This document shows positions 44,842 to 54,152 of a stretch of 64,000 bases of DNA, in pieces (within the stretch, counting starts at the first letter, position 1; the number at the start of each line of letters is the position of its first letter). The position numbers and the translations under genes are program-made. Origin of the DNA: Bacteroides thetaiotaomicron VPI-5482. GTDB taxonomy: Bacteria > Bacteroidota > Bacteroidia > Bacteroidales > Bacteroidaceae. The DNA is taken from contig NC_004663.1 in assembly GCF_000011065.1 (NCBI RefSeq), positions 6,138,001-6,202,000 of the forward strand, written 5' to 3'. The notes beneath the pieces were generated by a model. It ran no database searches and was not told the DNA's origin. It worked only from the letters and a program-made list of their open reading frames with translations.

Positions 44842-46053
44842 ATGATGAAAACATATATATTTAAACATTCTTTGTTGGGAGTTATATTAGGTTTATCCAT
44901 TCTGGGTTGTACAGAAGGTGATAAGTTTGATTATAACAAGAATATGGCTTTTATTACAGGGACAGAGACTACTCCTGTAACCAAGTTTGTGGTAGAAGAT
45001 ACCCCTTCTTCGTATGCCGTCACTGCTTCTACTACTGATAAAGTAGATAAAGACGTAAATGTGAAGTTTGCCATTGACAGGTCACTGGTAGAGACATATA
45101 ATAATGAACATAATACTAAATATTATGCGATTCCGGAGGGCGCTGTGACTCTTGAAGATGCTGATGCTGTGATTCAGGCAGGTAAAGCGTTTTCTACTCC
45201 TGCTACAGTTAAAGTTATTTCTACCGAAGACTTTGCAGAAGGGCGAGTATATGTAGTTCCAGTTACTATGGTAGAAGTGGATGGACTTGAAATATTAAAA
45301 CCTTCGAAAACTATTTTCTTGCAGATATCTCGTGTTATTCATTTCACCTCATTGAATATCAGCAATACGAATCTTTATAGTAACTTTATTTTCTCAGATG
45401 ATAAGAAACAGGAATTGTCTAACTTCACCTATGAGATCAAATGCTATTCTCAAGAGTGGCATCGTATAGCTCGTCTGTGTAGTTTCACTTCTGCTGACGA
45501 ACAGCGCTCAAGTATGCTGCGATTTGGAGAAAATGGATTAGATATCAATGCCTTGCAGTGGGTAAGTCCAAGTGGAAGTATTGTATCGAGTACACGTTTT
45601 AGCACTGATCGTTGGTATATGATCTCGTTGACATATGATGGCAGTAAACTGACTATGTATGTAGACGGAGTGAAAGATGCACAAGGCGATGGTGATGGTA
45701 AACCGGTCGATTTCCAGCGTTTTGAACTAGGAATGTCGTGGACGGGATATCGCGGATCTCAGTATTTTCGTGGCCGTATTGCTGAAGTTCGTGTCTGGAA
45801 CCGTGCTTTGAGTACAGGCGAACTACAGATGAATCTTTGTGGCGTTGATTCACAATCAGAAGGTTTGGTTGCATACTGGAAAATGAATGAAGGCGAAGGA
45901 CACATCTTTAAAGATGCAACAGGACATGGCTATGATATGGATTGGACGAACACTGCCCGTGAAATAAATGAAGGAGCTGGATTAACATATAATCTGAATT
46001 ATAGCAGTGCTATTGCATGGGACAGTGATGATAATAACAGATGTAACGAGTAA
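44842..46053 (+). CDS. DUF1735 and LamG-domain surface lipoprotein
   Basis: 403 residues. Lipobox LSILGC at about 23. Residues about 30-160 form a DUF1735-type beta domain (VKFAIDRSLVETYNNEHNTK, YAIPEGAVTLEDAD). The rest is a laminin-G/concanavalin-like lectin fold (RWYMISLTYDGSKLTMYVDG, FRGRIAEVRVWNRALS, VAYWKMNEGEG). It is probably a glycan- or glycoprotein-binding partner of the GH18 enzyme. The start could be the second ATG at 44845. Gap to GH18: 20 nt. Confidence 0.85.
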   Translation: MMKTYIFKHSLLGVILGLSILGCTEGDKFDYNKNMAFITGTETTPVTKFVVEDTPSSYAVTASTTDKVDKDVNVKFAIDRSLVETYNNEHNTKYYAIPEGAVTLEDADAVIQAGKAFSTPATVKVISTEDFAEGRVYVVPVTMVEVDGLEILKPSKTIFLQISRVIHFTSLNISNTNLYSNFIFSDDKKQELSNFTYEIKCYSQEWHRIARLCSFTSADEQRSSMLRFGENGLDINALQWVSPSGSIVSSTRFSTDRWYMISLTYDGSKLTMYVDGVKDAQGDGDGKPVDFQRFELGMSWTGYRGSQYFRGRIAEVRVWNRALSTGELQMNLCGVDSQSEGLVAYWKMNEGEGHIFKDATGHGYDMDWTNTAREINEGAGLTYNLNYSSAIAWDSDDNNRCNE

Positions 46054-46061
46054 CGAAATAA

Positions 46062-47033
46062 ATGATTGCTATGAAAATAAATATGCATATCTTAGGATTG
46101 TTGGTTGTAGTCGGATTATTTAGTCTTCAGTCTTGTGATGACGAAAGTTACGATATCGAAGGAAGCAACCAAAATTATGTATATATTAATGTGAACCGTT
46201 GGACTTCAACAGAATATCCTCAAAATACATTTGTCTATGAAGTGTTGAGAACACCGATTGGCTCTAGTTTAGAGAGTGGACCGGAAATAGTTAAGGTAGG
46301 GGTACGCTCTACTAAAGTTGCCTCTAAAGATATAACGGTTACTTTGGATATTGATAATTGTGCATCCATAGGTGAATTTTCTTCTTTCCCTGACGGGGTA
46401 AAAGTAACCTTGGATAAAAAAGAACTCGTGATTCCTGCGGGAAGTATGCTTTCTTCTGATTCAGTTACTATTGAAATAGAGGATGGAAAGTGGAGCGAGT
46501 TTGTCAATACAAGTTATCTTTTACCGCTAAAAGTAACATCGGTATCGAATGCGGCATTGAGTGAAACTCATTCCTCTGCTTATCTCGCTGTTAGCACCTC
46601 TTTTACGAATTGTGTTCCGGGAGCAACGAGTGTGGAAGGCACATTAATTAGTGATAGAAGCGCGTGGACTGCCACTAACAATGGTGTAGATGTTGGAACA
46701 ACTCTGTTCGACGGAAATACAAGGACTTATCCGTCTCAGGATGCCAGTTCTACCGTTATTGTTAATTTGAATGGCGTATACCAAAACATAACAGGAATTC
46801 GATTACAGTATTATTCCCGTAATTATAGTTTGTCCAGTGCCGCTGTCTATACAAGTGAAACAGGAGGTGAAGATTATGAGTATCAGGGAAACGTTACTTT
46901 CTCTCGTGCAACGCCGCAATATATTCGTTTCTATGGAGCTGTGAGTGCTCGATATGTCAAACTTGAATTATTGCCGTATAGTAGTGGATATGGGATTGTT
47001 TTGTCTGAGTTTGATATGTATCAGAATGAATAA
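46062..47033 (+). CDS. DUF1735 and discoidin (F5/8 type C) surface lipoprotein
   Basis: 323 residues; translation may start at Met4 (46071). Lipobox LFSLQSC. A DUF1735-type domain (VKVGVRSTKVASKDITVTLD, FPDGVKVTLDKKELVIPAGS) is followed by a discoidin-like beta sandwich (about 190-320: TLFDGNTRTYPSQDASSTVI, SARYVKLELLP, IVLSEFDMYQ). Such domains bind terminal sugars. It is the last gene of the SusC-led operon; a hairpin follows. Confidence 0.83.
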   Translation: MIAMKINMHILGLLVVVGLFSLQSCDDESYDIEGSNQNYVYINVNRWTSTEYPQNTFVYEVLRTPIGSSLESGPEIVKVGVRSTKVASKDITVTLDIDNCASIGEFSSFPDGVKVTLDKKELVIPAGSMLSSDSVTIEIEDGKWSEFVNTSYLLPLKVTSVSNAALSETHSSAYLAVSTSFTNCVPGATSVEGTLISDRSAWTATNNGVDVGTTLFDGNTRTYPSQDASSTVIVNLNGVYQNITGIRLQYYSRNYSLSSAAVYTSETGGEDYEYQGNVTFSRATPQYIRFYGAVSARYVKLELLPYSSGYGIVLSEFDMYQNE

Positions 47034-47046
47034 ACGGGATTGATGA

Positions 47047-47090
47047 AAGTCTCTTATAATAGCTAATGAGTTATTATGAGAGGCTTTTGT
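47047..47090 (+). terminator. Hairpin at the end of the second glycan operon
   Basis: AAGTCTCTTATAATA (47047-47061) pairs, with one or two mismatches, with the TTATTATGAGAGGCTT arm at 47071-47086, followed by TTGTTTT. The DUF1573 start codon lies only 6 nt beyond, so termination is probably partial. Confidence 0.6.
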
Positions 47091-47095
47091 TTTAA

Positions 47096-47842
47096 ATGAA
47101 AAAAAGTATGGTGCTGCGCTTTATTATATTGATTTGTTGCATTAATTTGTATTTGGTTGCCTCGTACGCACAGACTCTTTCTGACGAACTGGTGTTCGAA
47201 GAACGTGTCTTTGATTTTGGAGAAATAAAGGAAGAAAATGGACTGGTTTCACATGAATTTGAGTTTAAGAATGTCAGTCAAAAAGTTATTTCTATCAATG
47301 GAGTAACAAGCGGCTGTGGTTGTGTACAGTTTGAATTTCCTAAAGAACCGCTCCGACCGAATACTACAGGTAAAGTGAAAGTGACTTACAATCCGGCCTA
47401 CCGACCGGGCTTCTTTAGTAAAGAAGTAGTTGTTTTGAGCAATAACAATGCCAACTACAACCGTATTTGGGTAAAAGGCACCGTCATTCCCTGCAAACAT
47501 CCGGTATCAGAGAATTATCCGTATGAGTACGGTAGTGGACTTTGGATGAATTTCGAAGTAATGGCATTCGGTACCATAGGCAAAGGCGGTACGAAAACAA
47601 TGAAACTGAAATACGTAAACGATACCGATAATGATATACAGCTTATGTTTGTCGTTATAGGTGGTAATACAGATCTTAAGTTTACCAGTCCCCGTCAGGT
47701 GAAAGCCCGTGAAGAAGGTGTGATGCCCGTTGAATATCAATATTCCGGCAGCTTTCCGACCGAAACACGTGTCTATCCTGTGATCAACGGGCGGGCATTA
47801 ATGAAACCGCTGAAGATAACATGTACCAATCCGGTTGATTAG
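47096..47842 (+). CDS. DUF1573 secreted protein
   Basis: 248 residues with a signal peptide ending SYAQ. FDFGEIKEENGLVSHEFEFK and INGVTSGCGCVQFEFP are the DUF1573 signature, with its characteristic CGC cysteine pair. An immunoglobulin-like (ASPM-SPD-2-Hydin) fold is expected. The function of the family is unknown. It follows a hairpin after the SusC operon and may be weakly co-expressed with it. Confidence 0.85.
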   Translation: MKKSMVLRFIILICCINLYLVASYAQTLSDELVFEERVFDFGEIKEENGLVSHEFEFKNVSQKVISINGVTSGCGCVQFEFPKEPLRPNTTGKVKVTYNPAYRPGFFSKEVVVLSNNNANYNRIWVKGTVIPCKHPVSENYPYEYGSGLWMNFEVMAFGTIGKGGTKTMKLKYVNDTDNDIQLMFVVIGGNTDLKFTSPRQVKAREEGVMPVEYQYSGSFPTETRVYPVINGRALMKPLKITCTNPVD

Positions 47843-47918
47843 TAATATAATATTTCCTATCTTAGCACCGGCAAATAAAATAACCTGAAAAGATAAAACT
47901 ATAAATGAATCGAACACC

Positions 47919-49803
47919 ATGAAGAGAAAACCAATCGCAACCAGTATTTCTACAGTAGTATTCAGTCTACTTTTAACAGGATGTCAGAGTGTTTCGGCAC
48001 CGGAAGCTATTTTACCCGTTCCTCAGGAAAAGCAAGTAAATTGGCAGAAGATGGAAACATATGCCTTTGTACACTTCGGTCTCAATACCATTCAATGACC
48101 GTGAATGGGGTTATGGCGACTCTGATCCGAAAACGTTCAATCCTGCTCGTCTGGACTGCGAACAATGGGTGCAGACATTTGTCAATTCCGGTATGAAAGG
48201 AGTAATCCTGACTGCCAAACATCATGACGGCTTTTGTCTGTGGCCTACACAGCTTACCGAATACTGTATTCGAAATACCCCTTACAAAGACGGTAAAGGT
48301 GATATTGTACGCGAACTTTCCGATGCCTGTAAGAAGTATGGAATCAAATTTGCCGTTTATCTCTCTCCGTGGGACAGGCATCAAGCCAATTATGGAACGC
48401 CGGAGTATGTAGATTATTTCTATAAGCAGTTGCATGAATTGCTCACTAATTATGGTGATGTTTTTGAAATCTGGTTTGACGGAGCCAACGGAGGAGACGG
48501 TTGGTACGGAGGAGCGAAAGACGCACGTACGATCGACCGCAAAACATACTATGATTACCCGCGGGCATATAAGATGATCGATGAACTGCAACCGCAGGCT
48601 GTGATTTTCTCAGACGGAGGGCCGGGCTGCCGTTGGGTAGGAAATGAGAATGGATTTGCCGGAGCTACTAACTGGTCTTTCCTTCGGGCAGGCGAGGTAT
48701 ATCCGGGATATCCCAAGTATCGGGAATTACAGTACGGTCATGCCGATGGAAATCAATGGGTCGCTGCCGAGTGTGACGTTTCTATCCGTCCGGGATGGTT
48801 CTATCACCCAGAGGAAGACGACAAGGTAAAAACAGTCGATCAACTGACGGACTTGTATTATCGTAGTGTAGGTCATAATGCGACTTTATTATTAAACTTC
48901 CCTGTAGACCGCAACGGTTTGATTCATCCGACCGATTCATTGAATGCTGTTTCATTCCATCAGAGAGTTCAGAAAGAGTTGGCAGATAATTTATTGAGCA
49001 GTGCAAAAGTATCAGCTTTCGACGAGCGTGGAGGACAATTTAAGGTTCGTGCCGTAACGGACGGAAAGTACGATACTTATTGGGCAACCAATGACGGAGT
49101 GACTACCGCCGATTTGACTTTCACTTTTAGTCAGCCGACGAAGATGAATCGGGTAATGATTCAGGAGTATGTACCTTTGGGACAAAGGGTTAAATCCTTT
49201 GTTGTAGAATATAAGGAGGGCGATCAGTGGCTGTCGGTTAAATGCAACGAAGAAACTACAACCGTAGGATACAAACGTTTGTTACGCTTTGAAATGATCG
49301 AAACAGAAGAATTGCGTATACGGTTTACGGATGCTCGTGCATGTTTGTGTATCAATGAGGTCGGGGCTTATTACGCTCCCGATGCAACGGAAAATTATAC
49401 ACCGGCAACCTCAGAACTGAAAAGTTTCCCTTTTACAATTTTGGGAGTGGATACGGAAGAAGCAAAGAAATGTAGTGACAAGGACGATCAGACTGCTGCT
49501 TTAATCTCAGGCAAGGAAATCATGATTGATCTTGGTGAAAATCGTACAATCCATTCATTCTACTATTTACCTGATCAAAGTGAATATAGTAAAGGATTGA
49601 TCTCATCATACGAACTGTCTGCCGGTATTACCGAAGAGGCGATGCAAGTCGTAGCACAGGGAGAATTCTCGAACATCCGTAATAATCCGATTCTTCAGAA
49701 TGTGTACTTTAGTCCGGTTGAGGCTCGCTATCTTAAGTTAAAAGCGACTCGTATGGTGGACGAAAGTGATTCTTTGGGAATAGCGGAAATTGGGTGTCGA
49801 TAG
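47919..49803 (+). pseudogene. GH29 alpha-L-fucosidase lipoprotein disrupted by a single-base frameshift
   Basis: From the ATG at 47919 the frame reads a lipoprotein signal (lipobox LLLTGC) and then ETYAFVHFGLNT, and stops at 48096-48098. The other frame continues without loss, with FNDREWGYGDSDP, TAKHHDGFCLW, the nucleophile region EIWFDGANGG and a discoidin-like C-terminal domain, to 49803. In GH29 proteins GLNT is followed directly by F-x-DREWG, so one extra base (the A near 48090, in ACCATTC) explains the break. Apart from this the gene would encode about 627 residues, in the usual range for the exo-acting GH29-B type. It may be a recent pseudogene or a base-calling error. The downstream ATGs lack a signal. 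Confidence 0.85.
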
Positions 49804-49884
49804 CCTCTCTCTAGAATATTTTTTGATTTTATCTGCAATATCTGCCACCTGCTTGTTTATTCGGTGATTTATAGTGGCTTATTG

Positions 49885-49934
49885 TGTTGCAGATACCTGT
49901 TGCAGATGTGTTGCAGATAATTTATCTGCAACAC
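49885..49934. repeat. TGTTGCAGAT repeats ending in a 13-bp perfect palindrome
   Basis: TGTTGCAGAT occurs at 49885, 49898 and 49909, and inverted at 49924. The last two form GTGTTGCAGATAA (49908-49920) with its exact inverse at 49922-49934. ATCTGC also appears at 49831 and 49840. It lies between GH29 and the -7 box at 49946, so it is either an operator for the GH3 gene or part of a terminator for GH29, though the T run is missing. Confidence 0.75.
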
Positions 49935-49945
49935 AGGGGTTATTA

Positions 49946-49953
49946 TATCTTTG
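49946..49953 (+). promoter_or_regulatory. -7 element upstream of the GH3 gene
   Basis: TATCTTTG, with no clear TTTG 19-20 nt upstream. If used, it gives a leader of nearly 190 nt that carries the whole 22-bp palindrome array. Confidence 0.5.
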
Positions 49954-50008
49954 TGTGATCTCTTGATGGATTCTTTGAATTGATAGTATCTTGGTTTGTT
50001 TCAATTGG

Positions 50009-50091
50009 CAGAACATTTAGTTTCTGAGGCTTGAAACTAGAGTTTCTCCTGTTTGAAACTAAAGTTTCATCAGCTTGAAACTAAAGTTTCA
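50009..50091. repeat. Four palindromes with exact 22-bp period in the GH3 leader
   Basis: Units start at 50009 (CAGAACATTTAGTTTCTG), 50031 (TTGAAACTAGAGTTTC), 50053 and 50075 (both TTGAAACTAAAGTTTCA). A half unit (TGAAAACT) sits at 50097, still in phase. All steps are 22 bp. The array fills most of the region just upstream of the GH3 start at 50150, and the sequence between 49804 and 50149 holds no gene. Confidence 0.88.
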
Positions 50092-50149
50092 CCGCATGAA
50101 AACTTCTGCGAAACCAGCGGAAAGTAATTTTTATATTATATCATATTGT

Positions 50150-52501
50150 ATGTTGACAAAGCGATTATATATTTTGATTGTAGGATTGGCGATGAATGTC
50201 GTGGCTTTTGCCCAATCTTCTCTGTTACCTTATAAAAATCCGGTCTTGTCTGTTGATGAACGGGTGAAAGACTTGCTTTCACGTATGACATTGGAAGACA
50301 AGGTCGGGCAACTATTATGTCCTCTTGGCTGGGAAATGTACGAAATAAAGGACGATGAAGTACATCCTTCTGAAAAGTTTAAAAGACTAATGAAAGAAAA
50401 GAACGCAGGTATGCTGTGGGCAACTTATCGTGCGGACCCTTGGACTAAGAAGACATTGGAAAATGGCCTCAATCCCGAGCTGGCTGCCAAAGCCGGCAAC
50501 GCATTGCAGAAATATGTGATTGAAAATACCCGTTTGGGTATTCCTTTATTTTTGGCTGAAGAAGCACCTCACGGACATATGGCGATTGGAACGACCGTTT
50601 TTCCAACCGGCATAGGGATGGCGGCAACTTGGTCACCGACACTGATTGAAGAAGTAGGGAATGTGATTGCTAAAGAGATTCGTTCACAGGGAGCACATAT
50701 CAGTTATGGTCCTGTACTGGATTTATCTCGTGATCCTCGCTGGTCACGTGTAGAAGAAACCTTTGGTGAAGATCCCGTATTGAGTGGACGACTGGGAGCG
50801 GCGATGATCCTAGGGCTAGGTAGCGGAGACCTGTCCTGTGAATATGCTACCATCGCTACATTGAAGCATTTTCTGGCTTATGCAGTACCGGAAGGTGGAC
50901 AAAACGGTAACTACGCATCGGTAGGGACCAGAGATCTGCACGAAAACTTTCTTCCTCCTTTTCGGGAAGCGATCGATGCGGGAGCACTGTCTGTGATGAC
51001 CTCCTACAATTCAATAGATGGTGTCCCCTGTACGGCCAATCATTATCTGCTGACACAATTACTGCGTAACGAGTGGAGATTCCGTGGCTTTGTTGTTTCG
51101 GATTTATATAGTATTGAAGGAGTCCATGAAAGTCACTTTGTTGCCCCTACTATAGAAGAGGCAGCTATGCAGGCCGTTTCTGCCGGAGCAGATATTGATT
51201 TAGGTGGCGATGCGTTTATGAATCTTACTCACGCCGTTCAATTCGGAAAAATCAGTGAAGCGGTGATTGATACTGCCGTATGCCGGGTATTACGGATGAA
51301 GTTTGAAATAGGATTGTTTGAACATCCTTATGTAAATCCGAAAACAGCAACGAAGATAGTGCGTAGCAAGGACCACATCAAATTGGCACGCAAAGTGGCG
51401 CAATCATCTATTGTATTACTGAAGAACGAGAATTCGATTCTTCCTTTGAATAAGAAGATAAAAAAAGTAGCAGTTGTCGGACCTAATGCGGATAATCGTT
51501 ATAATATGCTGGGAGACTATACAGCTCCGCAAGAAGATGAAAACATAAAAACCGTGTTAGACGGAGTGATCTCCAAACTGTCTCCTTCTAAGGTGGAGTA
51601 TGTGCGTGGATGTGCTATTCGTGATACGACAGTGAACGAAATAGCGGAAGCGGTGGAAGCAGCTAGCCGTTCGGAAGTCATAATAGCGGTGGTAGGAGGA
51701 TCCAGCGCACGTGATTTCAAGACGAGCTATCAGGAGACGGGTGCAGCAATTGCTGACGAAAAGAGTATCAGTGACATGGAATGTGGCGAGGGGTTTGACA
51801 GGGCTACCTTGACTTTACTGGGAAAACAACAAGATTTATTGATTGCATTGAAGGCTACCGGAAAGCCACTGATCGTTGTCTATATTGAAGGTCGTCCGCT
51901 GGATAAAGTCTGGGCATCCGAGTATGCCGACGCATTGCTGACCGCTTCTTATCCGGGGCAGGAAGGAGGGTATGCAATAGCTGATGTTTTGTTTGGAGAT
52001 TATAATCCTGCCGGACGATTGCCGGTTTCCATCCCCCGTTCTGTCGGACAGATACCTGTCTATTATAATAAAAAGGCTCCCCGCAATCATGATTATGTCG
52101 AACAAGCTGCTTCTCCATTATACACTTTTGGCTATGGGTTGAGTTATACCACTTTCGAATATTCGGATTTACAGGTAATACGTAAATCTCCCTGCCATTT
52201 TGAAGTTTCATTCAAAGTGAAAAATACAGGAAGCTATGACGGTGAAGAAGTGGCACAACTTTATCTGAGGGATGAATATGCTTCAGTAGTTCAGCCTCTC
52301 AGACAATTAAAGTGTTTTGAACGCTTCTTCCTGAAAAGAGGAGAGGAGAAGGAAATCTTTTTCACTTTGACCGAAAAAGACCTGTCCATTATCGACCGGA
52401 ATATGAAACGTGTTGTGGAAACAGGAGATTTCCGGATAATGATTGGTGCCTCTTCGGATGACATAAGACTAACAAAAGATATTTCTGTAGAGAGTCTGTG
52501 A
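50150..52501 (+). CDS. GH3 family beta-glycosidase
   Basis: 783 residues from the ATG at 50150, which gives a clean signal peptide (MLTKRLYILIVGLAMNVVAF then AQ). The open frame extends to 50075, but there it reads through the palindrome repeats. The N-terminal barrel has LSRDPRWSRVEETFGEDPVL and GFVVSDLYSIEGV, with the nucleophile Asp in VVSD. The (alpha/beta)6 sandwich has VAVVGPNADNRYNMLGDY and YPGQEGGYAIADVLFGDYNP, and the fibronectin-III-like end has YTFGYGLSYTTFEYSDL. Family members act on beta-glucosides or beta-xylosides; the substrate is not determined. It stands alone between long repeats and a terminator. Confidence 0.92.
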   Translation: MLTKRLYILIVGLAMNVVAFAQSSLLPYKNPVLSVDERVKDLLSRMTLEDKVGQLLCPLGWEMYEIKDDEVHPSEKFKRLMKEKNAGMLWATYRADPWTKKTLENGLNPELAAKAGNALQKYVIENTRLGIPLFLAEEAPHGHMAIGTTVFPTGIGMAATWSPTLIEEVGNVIAKEIRSQGAHISYGPVLDLSRDPRWSRVEETFGEDPVLSGRLGAAMILGLGSGDLSCEYATIATLKHFLAYAVPEGGQNGNYASVGTRDLHENFLPPFREAIDAGALSVMTSYNSIDGVPCTANHYLLTQLLRNEWRFRGFVVSDLYSIEGVHESHFVAPTIEEAAMQAVSAGADIDLGGDAFMNLTHAVQFGKISEAVIDTAVCRVLRMKFEIGLFEHPYVNPKTATKIVRSKDHIKLARKVAQSSIVLLKNENSILPLNKKIKKVAVVGPNADNRYNMLGDYTAPQEDENIKTVLDGVISKLSPSKVEYVRGCAIRDTTVNEIAEAVEAASRSEVIIAVVGGSSARDFKTSYQETGAAIADEKSISDMECGEGFDRATLTLLGKQQDLLIALKATGKPLIVVYIEGRPLDKVWASEYADALLTASYPGQEGGYAIADVLFGDYNPAGRLPVSIPRSVGQIPVYYNKKAPRNHDYVEQAASPLYTFGYGLSYTTFEYSDLQVIRKSPCHFEVSFKVKNTGSYDGEEVAQLYLRDEYASVVQPLRQLKCFERFFLKRGEEKEIFFTLTEKDLSIIDRNMKRVVETGDFRIMIGASSDDIRLTKDISVESL

Positions 52502-52543
52502 GTGACGAAGAGACTTATTTCTAATCTGAGTTTATAAACATGG

Positions 52544-52583
52544 AACAGGCTGATTCTGAATAATCACGAGTCAGCCTGTTTTT
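52544..52583 (+). terminator. Terminator after the GH3 gene
   Basis: AACAGGCTGA (52544-52553) pairs with TCAGCCTGTT (52571-52580), followed by TTT. It lies between the convergent GH3 and dps genes. Confidence 0.8.
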
Positions 52584-52606
52584 CACTTAAAACCTAAACC
52601 TTGTAT

Positions 52607-53083
52607 TTACTTGCTGTTATAAGCCGTCAACATCCAAACCAGCTTTTCCTGTTCTTTCAGATAATCGCTCATCATCGAAACGGTTACTTCATCTCCGGCT
52701 TGTGAAGCGATAGACAGAATCTTGCGTTCTTCACCGATCAGATAACTGATAGACTGTAGTATGTTATCCAGTGCCTGTTCTCCGTTGCTTACCTTATCCA
52801 CTTCGTTAATATTGGCTACTTTCAGATAATCACTGAATTTGTTGGCAGGAGTACCGCCCAGCATCAGGATACGTTCTGCGATTTCGTCCACTTTTTCGGC
52901 AGTGTCATCATACATCTTTTCGAATTGGCTGTGAAGTACGAAGAAGTCATGCCCTTTGATATTCCAGTGGAAACCGCGGAGGTTGGTGTAATATACTTGG
53001 AAGTCTGCCAGTAATTGTTGCAAAGATGCTACTACGTTGTTTGCTCCCGATTCGTTCAATTTGATAAATTCTAAAGTTTTCAT
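52607..53083 (-). CDS. dps: Dps ferritin-like DNA-protection protein
   Basis: 158 residues of the Dps/ferritin four-helix bundle; it oxidises Fe(II) with peroxide and protects DNA. The ferroxidase residues are visible in FHWNIKGHDFFVLHSQFEKM followed by YDDTAEKVDEIAERIL (His, His, Asp and Glu ligands across the dimer). It is divergent from oxyR, which is known to activate dps in Bacteroides on peroxide or air exposure. Consensus promoter upstream. Confidence 0.96.
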   Translation of the reverse strand: MKTLEFIKLNESGANNVVASLQQLLADFQVYYTNLRGFHWNIKGHDFFVLHSQFEKMYDDTAEKVDEIAERILMLGGTPANKFSDYLKVANINEVDKVSNGEQALDNILQSISYLIGEERKILSIASQAGDEVTVSMMSDYLKEQEKLVWMLTAYNSK

Positions 53084-53132
53084 ATTCTATTTGTTTTTAA
53101 TGATTTATATTCGTTTTCTTTTTTCTGTACTG

Positions 53133-53164
53133 CAAAGATAAGGCGGAAAATGCTTGTTGTCAAA
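53133..53164 (-). promoter_or_regulatory. dps promoter
   Basis: Minus strand TTTG (53164-53161), 20 nt, TATCTTTG (53140-53133): full consensus. It overlaps the -33 region of the divergent oxyR promoter, so the two could compete or share an OxyR site. Confidence 0.7.
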
Positions 53165-53183
53165 CTGATAATTTCTATCTTTG
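53154..53183 (+). promoter_or_regulatory. oxyR promoter
   Basis: CTTG (53153-53156), 19 nt, TATCTTTG (53176-53183), 36 nt before the oxyR ATG. Confidence 0.65.
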
Positions 53184-53184
53184 C

Positions 53185-53199
53185 ATAGAAGAAATCTAT
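53185..53199 (+). promoter_or_regulatory. ATAG-N7-CTAT site, OxyR-like
   Basis: ATAGAAGAAATCTAT has the ATAG-N7-CTAT spacing of the enterobacterial OxyR core. It lies 1 nt after the oxyR -7 box, a position suited to autorepression. Only part of the inner consensus matches. Confidence 0.4.
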
Positions 53200-53219
53200 A
53201 ACTTAATCATATTTGATAG

Positions 53220-54146
53220 ATGACAATACAACAATTAGAATATATATTGGCGGTTGATCAGTTCCGTCATTTTGCCAGAGCGGCGGAATATTGCCGCGTG
53301 ACGCAGCCCACGCTGAGTGCTATGATCCAGAAACTGGAAGATGAGCTGGGAGTGAAGTTGTTTGACCGTACGGTGCAGCCGGTCTGTCCCACAGCGATTG
53401 GAGAAAAGATCATTGATCAGGCACGTGTCATTCTGGCACAGACAGCGCAGGTGAAAGAAATAATCAGTGAAGAGAAACAGTCACTGGCAGGCGTGTTCCA
53501 TTTGGGGGTATTGCCTACCATAGCACCTTATTTACTTCCCCGCTTCTTCCCCCAACTGATGGAAAAGTATCCGGAACTGGATATACGTGTCACAGAAATG
53601 AAAACACAGAATATCCAGCAGGCATTGCATGCCGGAGATATTGATGCCGCAATTATAGCCAGCAAATTGGAAGACACTTTCCTGAAAGAAGAAACACTTT
53701 TCTATGAAACATTCTTCGGATATGTATCCTGCAAAGAACCTCTGTTCAAGCACGACGTGATACGCACTTCCGATATAACGGGCGAACGTCTCTGGTTATT
53801 GGACGAAGGGCATTGCTTCCGTGACCAGCTTGTACGTTTCTGCCAGATGGAAACGGTCAAAGTCAATCAGATGGCCTACCATCTGGGAAGTATGGAAACC
53901 TTTATGCGTATGGTAGAAAGCGGAAAAGGAATCACCTTCATTCCCGAACTGGCTGTTTCGCAACTGAACGAAGAACAAAAGAAACTGGTACGTCCGTTTG
54001 CCATTCCCCGTCCTACACGGCAGATAGTGCTTGCGACCAATAGGGATTTTATCCGTCATAGCCTGCTCAATGTACTCAAAGAAGAGATACTGGCAGCAGT
54101 ACCCAAAGAAATGCAATCCCTGCAATCCATTCAGTACTTGCTGTAA
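53220..54146 (+). CDS. oxyR: Hydrogen peroxide-responsive regulator OxyR
   Basis: 308 residues, LysR family. The N-terminal winged helix shows FRHFARAAEYCRVTQPTLSA. The sensor domain contains LLDEGHCFRDQLVRFCQ, with Cys199 and Cys208 at the same numbers as the redox pair of E. coli OxyR, so disulfide sensing should work. It activates peroxide defence genes, dps next door being the obvious target. Confidence 0.96.
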   Translation: MTIQQLEYILAVDQFRHFARAAEYCRVTQPTLSAMIQKLEDELGVKLFDRTVQPVCPTAIGEKIIDQARVILAQTAQVKEIISEEKQSLAGVFHLGVLPTIAPYLLPRFFPQLMEKYPELDIRVTEMKTQNIQQALHAGDIDAAIIASKLEDTFLKEETLFYETFFGYVSCKEPLFKHDVIRTSDITGERLWLLDEGHCFRDQLVRFCQMETVKVNQMAYHLGSMETFMRMVESGKGITFIPELAVSQLNEEQKKLVRPFAIPRPTRQIVLATNRDFIRHSLLNVLKEEILAAVPKEMQSLQSIQYLL

Positions 54147-54152
54147 TATTGT

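Noticed and set aside
50009..50104. Possible CRISPR array or start of the GH3 coding region
   Set aside because: The repeat period is only 22 bp, with no spacers. Reading the GH3 frame from 50075 would translate the repeats and bury the signal peptide; the ATG at 50150 is better.
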